A stretch of 35,670 nt of DNA from Gallionella sp. UBA4737 (GTDB lineage: Bacteria > Pseudomonadota > Gammaproteobacteria > Burkholderiales > Gallionellaceae). Where the stretch lies: positions 2,594-38,263 of the forward strand of contig DHIV01000090.1 of the NCBI GenBank assembly GCA_002403995.1, given 5' to 3'. The position numbers were made by a program, and so were the translations under genes. Shown here one piece after another: positions 28,454 to 35,670 of this stretch. Every line of letters starts with the position of its first letter. Positions within the stretch are counted from its first letter, which is position 1. The notes below the pieces were generated by a model, which was not told the DNA's origin, did not search any database, and saw only the letters and a list, made by a program, of their open reading frames with translations.

Positions 28454-31153
28454 ATGCAGCAGGATTACCAACCCAAAGCCATCGAAGCCGCCGCACAACA
28501 ATACTGGGAACAAACGCAGGCGTTCCGCGCCAAAAAGGATGCGGGCAAGCCAAAATACTACTGCCTGTCGATGTTCCCTTACCCATCCGGCAAGCTGCAT
28601 ATGGGTCATGTGCGCAATTACACGATAGGCGACGTGCTGTCGCGCTGGCACAAGATGCGCGGCTACAACGTACTGCAGCCGATGGGCTGGGATGCCTTCG
28701 GCCTGCCTGCGGAGAACGCCGCGATCCAGAACAAGGTGCCGCCCGCCAAGTGGACTTACGACAACATCGCCTATATGAAGCAGCAGCTCAAATCGCTGGG
28801 CTTCGCGATAGACTGGTCGCGCGAACTGGCGACCTGCAAGCCTGATTACTACAAGTGGAACCAGTGGCTGTTCCTGCGCATGCTGGAAAAGGGCATCGCT
28901 TACAAGAAGACGCAGGTGGTGAACTGGGACCCGGTGGACCAGACCGTGCTGGCCAACGAACAGGTGATAGACGGGCGCGGCTGGCGCACCGGCGCGATCG
29001 TCGAGAAGCGCGAGATACCGGGCTACTACCTCGGCATCACCCAACTCGCCGAAGAACTGCTGGCCGATCTCGACAAGCTGCCGGGCTGGCCGGAGCGCGT
29101 GAAGACCATGCAGGCCAACTGGATAGGCAAGAGCTACGGTGTGCGCTTTGCGTTCACGCACGACATCCGCGATGCATCGGGTGCGGCCATCAACGACGGC
29201 AAGCTGTGGGTGTTCACCACGCGCGCCGACACCATCATGGGCGTGACCTTCTGCGCCGTCGCTGCCGAGCATCCGCTGGCCGCGCATGCTGCTGAAAAAA
29301 ATCCAAAGCTCGCTGCTTTTATCGACAAGTGCAAGCACGGCTCGGTGATGGAAGCCGACATCGCGACCATGGAGAAAGAGGGCATGGACACCGGACTAAA
29401 AGTGACGCACCCGCTCACCGGTGAACAAGTACCGGTATGGGTCGGCAACTATGTGTTGATGAGCTACGGCGAAGGTGCAGTGATGGCGGTGCCTGCGCAC
29501 GACGAGCGCGATTTCGGTTTCGCCAAGAAATATAGCCTGCCAATCAAGCAGGTGATTGAACGCACTGAATTGATTAATTATCGTCGTTTGGCAAAAATTC
29601 AAAGCGACAGCGCAAAAATTTTTGCTGCCTCAGCTCAAAAGCTCGAATTTTCAATAGATGAATGGAAAGCGCACTACAGCTCAACAATTGGAACAATTTG
29701 CATCAACTCGGGCAAATACGATGATTTAAATTTCGATCAAGCGGTCGACGCCATCGCCGCCGATCTCTCCGCCAAGGGCTTGGGCGAGAAGAAGGTGCAG
29801 TGGCGTTTGCGCGACTGGGGCATCTCGCGCCAGCGCTACTGGGGCTGCCCGATACCCATCATCCATTGCGACACTTGTGGGTCAGTTCCAGTGCCGGACG
29901 AACAACTGCCGGTGAAACTGCCGGAAGATTGCGTGCCGGATGGTTCCGGCAATCCGCTCAACAAGCGCGCCGACTTTTTGAATTGCACTTGCCCGAAGTG
30001 CGGCAAGCCTGCGAAGCGTGAGACTGACACGATGGACACCTTCGTGGATTCGAGCTGGTACTACGCGCGCTATTGTTCTGGCCTTGGGGCCAGCGGCTTC
30101 AAGAATGACGCGATGGTGGATGAGGAGACCAGTTACTGGATGCCGGTGGATCAATACATCGGCGGCATCGAGCACGCGATTCTGCATCTGCTCTACTCGC
30201 GCTTCTGGACCAAGGTGATGCGCAACCTCGGCCTTGTTAAATACGACGAACCGTTTGCAAATCTTTTGACGCAGGGCATGGTGCTCAACCACATCTACTC
30301 GCGTCGCATGGAGAAGGGTGGCATCGAATACTTTGCACCTGAAGAAGTGGAAACTATCCACGACGCTGACAACAAACTGATAGGCGCAAAAGCTCTTGCC
30401 GATGGTCAACCGGTGGACTTTCAGGGCATGGGCACGATGTCCAAATCCAAGCGCAACGGCGTTGATCCGCAGTCATTGATCGATCAATACGGCGCGGATA
30501 CCGCACGTTTTTTCATGATGTTCGCCTCGCCACCAGAGCAGACTCTGGAATGGGCCGATTCCGGCGTGGAAGGCGCGCACCGTTTCCTCAAGCGCGTGTG
30601 GGCGTTCGGCAATGCGCTGTCATCTGAAGCAGTAAGCTCCATGCCGGACAAATTGCCTGCGGCCCTTGCAGACATACGCCGCGAGGTGCACCTGACACTG
30701 AAGCAAGCCAACTACGACCTTGGCAAACATCAGTTCAACACGGTGGCCTCCGCCGGCATGAAGATGCTCAATGCGCTGGAAAAAACCTTGAAGGATGCCG
30801 GCAAAGGTCGCGCGGCGGTCGCACACGAAGGCTGCTCCATCCTGCTGCGCCTGCTCTCTCCAATCACGCCGCACATCACCCATACCTTGTGGCGCGAACT
30901 GGGTTACGGCGACGACATCCTGCATGCTCCCTGGCCGGAACCGCTGGCAGCGGCACTGGAACAGGACGAGATCGAACTGGTGTTGCAAGTGAACGGCAAG
31001 CTGCGCGGCAGCCTGCGCGCAGCGAAGGATGCGGACAAGGGAACGCTGGAACAACTCGCGTTGGCGCACGAGGCTGTGCAGAAACATCTGGCTGGCGCAA
31101 CACCAAAGAAAATCGTGATCGTGCCGGGCCGTTTGATCAACGTTGTCGTCTAG
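28454..31153 (+). CDS. leuS: leucyl-tRNA synthetase
   Basis: It charges tRNA-Leu. The 899 residues are longer than the 860 of E. coli. The HIGH motif is HMGH at 49-52 and the KMSKS motif is MSKSK at 662-666. The zinc-type Cys cluster (CDTCG..., CTCPKCG) and DTFVDSSWYY are present. The editing (CP1) domain runs from about 220 to 430. Within it, residues of about 370-425 hold a low-GC stretch (48 of 120 bases are G/C at 29581-29700) that is longer than usual between IKQVI and INSGKYDDL. The frame is unbroken. ATG 28454 lacks an obvious ribosome-binding site. It is followed by lptE after 8 bases. Confidence 0.97.
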   Translation: MQQDYQPKAIEAAAQQYWEQTQAFRAKKDAGKPKYYCLSMFPYPSGKLHMGHVRNYTIGDVLSRWHKMRGYNVLQPMGWDAFGLPAENAAIQNKVPPAKWTYDNIAYMKQQLKSLGFAIDWSRELATCKPDYYKWNQWLFLRMLEKGIAYKKTQVVNWDPVDQTVLANEQVIDGRGWRTGAIVEKREIPGYYLGITQLAEELLADLDKLPGWPERVKTMQANWIGKSYGVRFAFTHDIRDASGAAINDGKLWVFTTRADTIMGVTFCAVAAEHPLAAHAAEKNPKLAAFIDKCKHGSVMEADIATMEKEGMDTGLKVTHPLTGEQVPVWVGNYVLMSYGEGAVMAVPAHDERDFGFAKKYSLPIKQVIERTELINYRRLAKIQSDSAKIFAASAQKLEFSIDEWKAHYSSTIGTICINSGKYDDLNFDQAVDAIAADLSAKGLGEKKVQWRLRDWGISRQRYWGCPIPIIHCDTCGSVPVPDEQLPVKLPEDCVPDGSGNPLNKRADFLNCTCPKCGKPAKRETDTMDTFVDSSWYYARYCSGLGASGFKNDAMVDEETSYWMPVDQYIGGIEHAILHLLYSRFWTKVMRNLGLVKYDEPFANLLTQGMVLNHIYSRRMEKGGIEYFAPEEVETIHDADNKLIGAKALADGQPVDFQGMGTMSKSKRNGVDPQSLIDQYGADTARFFMMFASPPEQTLEWADSGVEGAHRFLKRVWAFGNALSSEAVSSMPDKLPAALADIRREVHLTLKQANYDLGKHQFNTVASAGMKMLNALEKTLKDAGKGRAAVAHEGCSILLRLLSPITPHITHTLWRELGYGDDILHAPWPEPLAAALEQDEIELVLQVNGKLRGSLRAAKDADKGTLEQLALAHEAVQKHLAGATPKKIVIVPGRLINVVV

Positions 31154-31161
31154 GAGAAATC

Positions 31162-31668
31162 TTGCGCCTGCTGATTCAGTTATTAGTCCTGCTGGTTGCC
31201 GCTGTGTTGCTGGTTGGCTGCAGTTTTCATCTGCGCGGTCAGGCGGGTATGCCGTTCGATACCTTATATCTTGAAGCGCCCAATCTCAACACGCCATTCA
31301 TCAAGGAATTGCGCCGCAATCTGGAAGCGAACAAGGTGCAATTGACAAGCACCGCGAAGGAGGCCGATGTGGTGCTTGACATCGTTTCTGAAACCCCCGA
31401 CAAACAGATCCTTTCGCTGAGCAGCAGCGGGCGAGTAAATGAATTCCAATTGTTCTACCGCGTTTCCGTGCGCGCATATGATCTCAAGAAGCAAGAATGG
31501 ATTCCCGCCGAGGAATTCGTGCTGCACCGCGATTTCCCTTACGACGACAACAATGTTCTTGCCATGGAGGCCGAGGAAGACCTGCTCTACCAGAGTATGC
31601 GTACAGATATGGTGCAGCAACTCGTGCACCGCCTGGGTCGTGCCAAACCGCAATCACAGCCAAACTAA
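31162..31668 (+). CDS. lptE: LPS-assembly lipoprotein LptE
   Basis: LptE plugs the LptD barrel that inserts lipopolysaccharide into the outer membrane. The 168-residue product starts with a lipoprotein signal (LLVLLVAAVLLVGC; Cys20 lipidated) followed by FHLRGQAGMPFDTLYLEAP, typical of the family. The start is TTG 31162 with AGGAG 5 bases upstream, directly after the leuS stop; the frame is open far upstream inside leuS, which is not credible. The leuS-lptE-holA order is the usual proteobacterial arrangement. Confidence 0.93.
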   Translation: MRLLIQLLVLLVAAVLLVGCSFHLRGQAGMPFDTLYLEAPNLNTPFIKELRRNLEANKVQLTSTAKEADVVLDIVSETPDKQILSLSSSGRVNEFQLFYRVSVRAYDLKKQEWIPAEEFVLHRDFPYDDNNVLAMEAEEDLLYQSMRTDMVQQLVHRLGRAKPQSQPN

Positions 31669-31671
31669 ACA

Positions 31672-32679
31672 ATGGTCATGACCATCACCAACGAAGAGCT
31701 TCCGCGTCACCTTGCCTCCGGATTGAAACCGCTATATGTGGTGTTTGGTGACGCACCGTTGCTGACGATCGAAGCGGCGGACAGTATCCGCGCTGCAGCG
31801 CGTGCTGCCGGATATACCGAACGCGAAACTTACATCGCCGAGCAACACTTCAAGTGGAGCGAATTGCACAATAACGCACAGACCATGTCCCTGTTTGCCT
31901 CGCGAAAAGTGATCGATTTGCGCATCCCATCCGGCAAGCCGGGCATGGAGGGCGGACAGGCATTGCAGGCTTATTGCACCAATCTGAACCCGGATGTGCT
32001 GACGCTGATCTCCTTGCCCAAACTGGACTGGGCCGCCCAGAAGAGCCAGTGGTTCGGAGCACTGCAGCAACATGGCGTAATGATCTCCACCGATGACATT
32101 CCTCGCAGCGCGTTGCCACGCTGGGTCGCCGAGCGCCTCAAACGGCAGGAACAAACGGCAGATATTGCAACTTTGGAATTTCTTGCGGATCGTTGCGAGG
32201 GCAATCTGCTCGCTGCCTTTCAGGAGATCCAGAAGCTCGCGCTGCTGTTTCCAGCCGGGGCGCTATCTTTCGATCAGGTCAAAGATGCGGTAATGGATGT
32301 GGCGCGCTATGATATTTTCAAACTTTCTGAGGCCATGCTGAACGGCAATGCGACGCGTTACGCGCACATCCTCGACGGTCTTCGCGCAGAGGGAACCGCC
32401 ACTGTGCTGGTGCTGTGGGCGATCAGTGAAGACATCCGCACGCTGGGAAAAGTGTTGCAATCCATCCAGCGCGGCGGCAATCTCGGCAACGCGCTGCGCG
32501 ACGTGCGGGTGCGCAAGGACCGGCAGGGACTGATCGAAAGCGCGGTACGGCGGTTGAAGTTCCCGAGCATCGAGCGCGCCATGCTGCAAGCAGCGAGACT
32601 GGACAAAACTATCAAGGGATTACGCCAGGGTGATGTATGGGATGAATTGCTGCAACTCGGATTGCGTTTTGCCAAATAA
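31672..32679 (+). CDS. holA: DNA polymerase III delta subunit
   Basis: Delta opens the beta clamp within the clamp loader. The 335 residues show the family N-terminus (KPLYVVFGDAPLLTIEAADSIR), VARYDIFKLSEAMLNG in the middle and the C-terminal ALRDVRVRKDRQGLIESAVRRL collar region. The start is ATG 31672 or the in-frame ATG 31678; neither has a clear ribosome-binding site, and coupling to lptE, 3 bases upstream, is likely. cutA starts 3 bases after its stop. Confidence 0.94.
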   Translation: MVMTITNEELPRHLASGLKPLYVVFGDAPLLTIEAADSIRAAARAAGYTERETYIAEQHFKWSELHNNAQTMSLFASRKVIDLRIPSGKPGMEGGQALQAYCTNLNPDVLTLISLPKLDWAAQKSQWFGALQQHGVMISTDDIPRSALPRWVAERLKRQEQTADIATLEFLADRCEGNLLAAFQEIQKLALLFPAGALSFDQVKDAVMDVARYDIFKLSEAMLNGNATRYAHILDGLRAEGTATVLVLWAISEDIRTLGKVLQSIQRGGNLGNALRDVRVRKDRQGLIESAVRRLKFPSIERAMLQAARLDKTIKGLRQGDVWDELLQLGLRFAK

Positions 32680-32682
32680 ACC

Positions 32683-33006
32683 ATGAACGATATCTTGCTT
32701 GTCTTCACCAATCTGCCCGATGCTGCATCAGCGGAAAAACTTGCGCGTCGGCTTATCGAGGCACATGCCGCTGCTTGCGTGAACCAGCTTGCTCCCTGCA
32801 TTTCCACTTACCGATGGAGGGGAAAAATCGAAATTACCGCCGAAGTGCCGTTGCTGATCAAAACCACACGTGCAGCTTACGCTCAACTTGAAAAATTGAT
32901 ACTCGAGGCGCACCCTTACGAACTGCCCGAGATTATCGCTGTCCCAGTGAATGTTGGTTTGCCTGCCTATTTGAGCTGGGTAAGCGAGGAAACCGGAATT
33001 ATTTGA
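32683..33006 (+). CDS. cutA: CutA-like divalent-ion tolerance protein
   Basis: The 107-residue protein matches CutA1: LLVFTNLPDAASAEKLARRLIE, AACVNQLAPCISTYRWRGKIE and HPYELPEIIAVPVNVGLPAYLSWV. CutA1 is a trimeric PII-like protein linked to copper tolerance in E. coli; the exact role is unsettled. It starts 3 bases after holA and is followed after 9 bases by dsbD. The cutA-dsbD pairing is common in proteobacteria. Confidence 0.93.
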   Translation: MNDILLVFTNLPDAASAEKLARRLIEAHAAACVNQLAPCISTYRWRGKIEITAEVPLLIKTTRAAYAQLEKLILEAHPYELPEIIAVPVNVGLPAYLSWVSEETGII

Positions 33007-33015
33007 GGAATGACT

Positions 33016-34878
33016 ATGCGTTTTGTACTTCTGTTGTTGCTGTGTTTTAACGTTTCCGCTACCAGTGCGGACGGTTTCCTGGATCGGCTGTCCAATCTTG
33101 GCAGCGCAAAACAACCGGCCTTTTTGCCGCCGGACGAGGCGTTCGGACTTGAAGTCAGCGCGCTGGACGACCATACCCTGATCGCCAGTTTTCGCGTCAC
33201 GCCGGGATATTACCTGTACCGTGACAAGGTCGTGTTCAATATCACCGACCTGGGCGTTAGCGTGGCCAATGTGACGTTGCCCAAGGGCGAGATGAAGAAC
33301 GATGCCAACTTCGGCAACATGGAGGTGTTCCATCAATCGTTCCAGGCTCACCTCAAGCTGGAACGCGGCGTCAAAGCCGCTCAAAATATCTCCTTGCAGG
33401 CAACCTATCAGGGATGCAGCGAGCAGGGATTGTGCTACCCGCCGATCAGTAAGACCATCAAGCTCGCGCTGCCTGCAGTCATTCCAAGATCGGCAACCGC
33501 TCCGCCCGAAGTCACGGTAACGCCGCTGCCTCCGGCAACACAGATGGCGCAGACAATTTCACCGCAACCGGTTCCCGACAACGAAAATTCGCGAATTGCC
33601 CGGTTATTCAAGGGCGGTAATTTCTGGCTGATCGTTTCCTTCTTCTTCGGTGCCGGATTGTTGCTGGCGTTGACTCCATGCGTGTTCCCGATGATCCCGA
33701 TCCTGTCCGGCATCATCGTCGGACGCGGCCACAAAATAACCCATATGCACGCTTTCATTTTGTCGCTGGCATATGTGCTGGGCATGGCGATCACCTATGC
33801 CGCCGCAGGCGTGGCGGCAGGATTTTCCGGCAACCTGATTTCCAATGCACTGCAGACTCCCTGGGTACTGGGCAGCTTCGCTGCCGTGTTCGTGCTGCTG
33901 TCGCTGTCCATGTTCGGTTTTTACGAGTTACAGCTCCCGACCGCTTTGCAAAGCAAGTTGAGCGACACCAGCAACCGCCTGCACGGAGGCCATCTCGGCG
34001 GCGTGTTTGTGATGGGCGCGCTGTCCGCCGTCATCATGGGGCCGTGCGTGGCGGCACCATTGGCCGGTGCGCTGCTCTACATCGGCCAGACCCATGATGC
34101 CGTGCTGGGCGGCGTTGCATTGTTTGTAATGGCGCTGGGCATGGGAGCACCGCTGCTGCTGATCGGCACTTCGGCAGGCGCACTGCTGCCCAAGGCCGGC
34201 GCGTGGATGGAAGCAGTCAAACAATTCTTTGGCGTGATGTTGCTGGCGCTGGCGATCTGGATCATCCAACCTCTGTTGCCCATCAGCGTGCAGATGCTGC
34301 TGTGGGCGGCCTTGTTGATCTTTTCGGCGATTTACCTGCGTGCACTGGATGCGCTGCCGCATAATTACAACGGCTGGCACAAATTGCTCAAAGGCATCGG
34401 CTTGTTCGCCCTGTTACTGGGCGCGGCTTATTTGATTGGCGGGCTGTCCGGTGCTCGCGACATCCTGCACCCGCTTGGCAACATCGGCCGCGCCGAAGCC
34501 CAAGCACCCGCCACACTGCAATTTTCCCGCGTCAAAGATATCACGGACCTTGACCAGCGCATCGCCCAGGCTCAAGGTCGCGGACAAATCGTGATGCTTG
34601 ATTTCTACGCCGACTGGTGTATCTCATGCAAGGAAATGGAACGTTTCACCTTTTCCGACCCTTCCATACTGGCCAGACTCAAACCGGTATTGTTGCTGCA
34701 AGCCGATGTCACGGCAAACAGCGGGGCCGACCAGGTCTTGCTCAAGCGCTATGGTTTGTACGGCCCTCCCGGCATCCTGTTCTTTGATACCCATGGCAGT
34801 GAAATGGGCGATTTTCGCGTGACCGGTTACCAAGATGTCACACAGTTTCTGAAAACTCTACAAGACATTGGCCTTTAA
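33016..34878 (+). CDS. dsbD: thiol:disulfide interchange protein DsbD
   Basis: DsbD carries electrons from cytoplasmic thioredoxin across the inner membrane to periplasmic DsbC, CcmG and similar proteins. The 620 residues include a signal peptide (about 1-18). The periplasmic alpha domain has C134 and C140 (GCSEQGLCYPP). The eight-helix beta domain has C222 in LTPCVFPMIP and C344 in GPCVAAPLAG. The gamma domain has thioredoxin-like C535-I-S-C538 in DWCISCKEME. All six conserved Cys are present. ATG 33016 is preferred to ATG 33010 because GAGGA lies 6 bases before it and abuts the other. It ends the leuS-lptE-holA-cutA-dsbD run. Confidence 0.96.
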   Translation: MRFVLLLLLCFNVSATSADGFLDRLSNLGSAKQPAFLPPDEAFGLEVSALDDHTLIASFRVTPGYYLYRDKVVFNITDLGVSVANVTLPKGEMKNDANFGNMEVFHQSFQAHLKLERGVKAAQNISLQATYQGCSEQGLCYPPISKTIKLALPAVIPRSATAPPEVTVTPLPPATQMAQTISPQPVPDNENSRIARLFKGGNFWLIVSFFFGAGLLLALTPCVFPMIPILSGIIVGRGHKITHMHAFILSLAYVLGMAITYAAAGVAAGFSGNLISNALQTPWVLGSFAAVFVLLSLSMFGFYELQLPTALQSKLSDTSNRLHGGHLGGVFVMGALSAVIMGPCVAAPLAGALLYIGQTHDAVLGGVALFVMALGMGAPLLLIGTSAGALLPKAGAWMEAVKQFFGVMLLALAIWIIQPLLPISVQMLLWAALLIFSAIYLRALDALPHNYNGWHKLLKGIGLFALLLGAAYLIGGLSGARDILHPLGNIGRAEAQAPATLQFSRVKDITDLDQRIAQAQGRGQIVMLDFYADWCISCKEMERFTFSDPSILARLKPVLLLQADVTANSGADQVLLKRYGLYGPPGILFFDTHGSEMGDFRVTGYQDVTQFLKTLQDIGL

Positions 34879-34907
34879 ATATATTTTGCTTATCTTCGGC
34901 AAAATTC

Positions 34908-34937
34908 TGGACAAATTATCCTAATTTACGGCAAAAT
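34908..34937 (+). promoter_or_regulatory. possible promoter of aroQ
   Basis: TGGACA (34908-34913; one mismatch to TTGACA) and CAAAAT (34932-34937; two mismatches to TATAAT) are 18 bases apart. Transcription would begin close to the aroQ ATG at 34944, giving a nearly leaderless mRNA, consistent with the lack of a ribosome-binding site. The match is weak. Confidence 0.35.
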
Positions 34938-34943
34938 GCACAC

Positions 34944-35411
34944 ATGAAAACGAGTAAAGCGAGTTTCGCCAAAAACATCCTCGTGTTGCATGGCCCTAAC
35001 CTGAACCTGCTTGGCAGTCGCGAGCCTGATGTGTATGGCCGTGTCACATTAGACGAAATTAACGAACGTTTGCTGACATTGGCAGGCAAAAGCGGCGCCA
35101 GCTTATTTTGTTTCCAGAGCAACGCTGAAGCCGAATTGGTAGAACGGGTGCAGCGAGCTCGCGCTGACGGCACACAGTTCATCATCATCAATCCAGCCGC
35201 GTACACCCATACCAGCGTGGCATTGCGCGACGCTCTGGCGGCGGTAGCCATTCCGTTCATTGAAGTGCATCTTTCCAATGTCTTCGCGCGCGAAGCGTTT
35301 CGCAAAGAATCGTTCTTTTCCGATCTCGCCATAGGCGTGATCAGCGGTTTGGGCCCGGCCGGCTATGAATTCGCGGTGCAATTCGCACTAGGCCATAAAA
35401 ATCAAGCTTAA
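34944..35411 (+). CDS. aroQ: type II 3-dehydroquinate dehydratase
   Basis: It makes 3-dehydroshikimate in the shikimate pathway. The 155 residues match the family: ILVLHGPNLNLLGSREPDVYG (with the catalytic Tyr in VYG), FCFQSNAEAELVERVQ, INPAAYTHTSVALRDAL and FIEVHLSNVFAREAFR (catalytic His). The N-terminal seven residues before the conserved part are slightly longer than in many homologues. It precedes accB by 10 bases, the usual aroQ-accB-accC arrangement in proteobacteria. Confidence 0.96.
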   Translation: MKTSKASFAKNILVLHGPNLNLLGSREPDVYGRVTLDEINERLLTLAGKSGASLFCFQSNAEAELVERVQRARADGTQFIIINPAAYTHTSVALRDALAAVAIPFIEVHLSNVFAREAFRKESFFSDLAIGVISGLGPAGYEFAVQFALGHKNQA

Positions 35412-35421
35412 GGAGGACATC

Positions 35422-35670
35422 ATGGATTTACGCAAGCTCAAGACGTTGATCGAGTTGGTCGAGAGTTCCGGCATCGCCGAACTGGAAATCAGCGAAGGCG
35501 AAGAGCGCGTGCGCATCACCCGCACCGCCGCATCCGCTCAGCAAACATACGCACCGGCACCGCAACCCATCATTGCGGCGGCACAAGCCGCAGCTCCGGC
35601 AGTTGAACCCGCCAAGCCTGCGGTAGCGGAAGGCCATGTGGTGAAATCGCCGATGGTCGGCACGTTCTAC
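35422..35670 (+). CDS. accB: biotin carboxyl carrier protein of acetyl-CoA carboxylase (partial)
   Basis: The first 83 residues are in the window; the gene runs off the end. MDLRKLKTLIELVESSGIAELEISEGEERVRI is the family N-terminus. A Pro/Ala-rich linker follows, then VVKSPMVGTFY, the start of the biotinyl domain; the biotinylated Lys in the MKM motif lies beyond the window. AAGGAGGA 4-5 bases before the ATG is a strong ribosome-binding site. It carries CO2 in fatty-acid synthesis; accC is expected next. Confidence 0.95.
   Translation, partial: MDLRKLKTLIELVESSGIAELEISEGEERVRITRTAASAQQTYAPAPQPIIAAAQAAAPAVEPAKPAVAEGHVVKSPMVGTFY

Noticed and set aside
1..35670. tRNA, rRNA, CRISPR array or known riboswitch
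   Set aside because: Reading both strands, I saw no tRNA-like cloverleaf, no rRNA-like stretch, no regularly spaced repeats and no recognisable riboswitch core. Small RNAs cannot be excluded by eye.

Overview
The window reads as part of the chromosome of a GC-rich betaproteobacterium. The gene set (a phosphoribulokinase, lipoprotein LptE, an APH-type homoserine kinase beside a DUF2782 gene, DUF2288, a BPSS1780-like membrane protein, aroQ followed by accB) fits an autotrophic member of the Nitrosomonadales. Gallionellaceae/Sideroxydans-like is my best guess, but it is an inference from gene content and not a database match. I see no tRNA, rRNA, CRISPR array, integrase or transposase, and no gene-free stretch longer than about 180 bases.

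Layout. (1) 1-8.4 kb is a polyphosphate neighbourhood: ppk1, a ChaN-like lipoprotein with a PDZ domain, an M1-like metallopeptidase, a lysine-rich-tailed ribbon-helix-helix-like protein, sixA, and a tandem-domain PPK2 (polyphosphate:AMP phosphotransferase). (2) 8.4-11 kb, minus strand: a small lipoprotein, then pyrC-DUF2288-half-size EamA transporter. (3) 11-19 kb, minus strand: polA followed after 29 bases by a 1705-residue protein that joins a DEDD-type exonuclease, a RecQ helicase and a UvrD-type helicase. (4) 19-22.5 kb, plus strand: LOG-family hydrolase, DsrC/TusE-like protein, DUF2782, thrB, and a BPSS1780-like membrane protein ending in a J-domain. (5) 22.5-27.3 kb: uvrD (minus), then a low-GC two-gene cassette (plus), then a broken second copy of the uvrD 5' end. 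(6) 27.4-35.7 kb: prk (minus), leuS-lptE-holA-cutA-dsbD (plus), aroQ and the start of accB.

The most interesting object is the cassette at about 24829-27010. It encodes an RNase J-like MBL/beta-CASP protein translationally coupled, through an 8-base overlap, to a PD-(D/E)XK-like nuclease. It lies exactly between two direct copies of the uvrD 5' end (24520-24828 and 27011-27295). This looks like a horizontally acquired nucleic-acid-processing pair, plausibly a defence module, that I cannot match to a named system.

A second theme is palindromic repeat DNA inserted in frame inside DNA-repair genes. There is one block in polA and there are four in uvrD. For one of the uvrD inserts the broken copy preserves the insertion-free state, and the two copies differ in length by exactly 24 bases.
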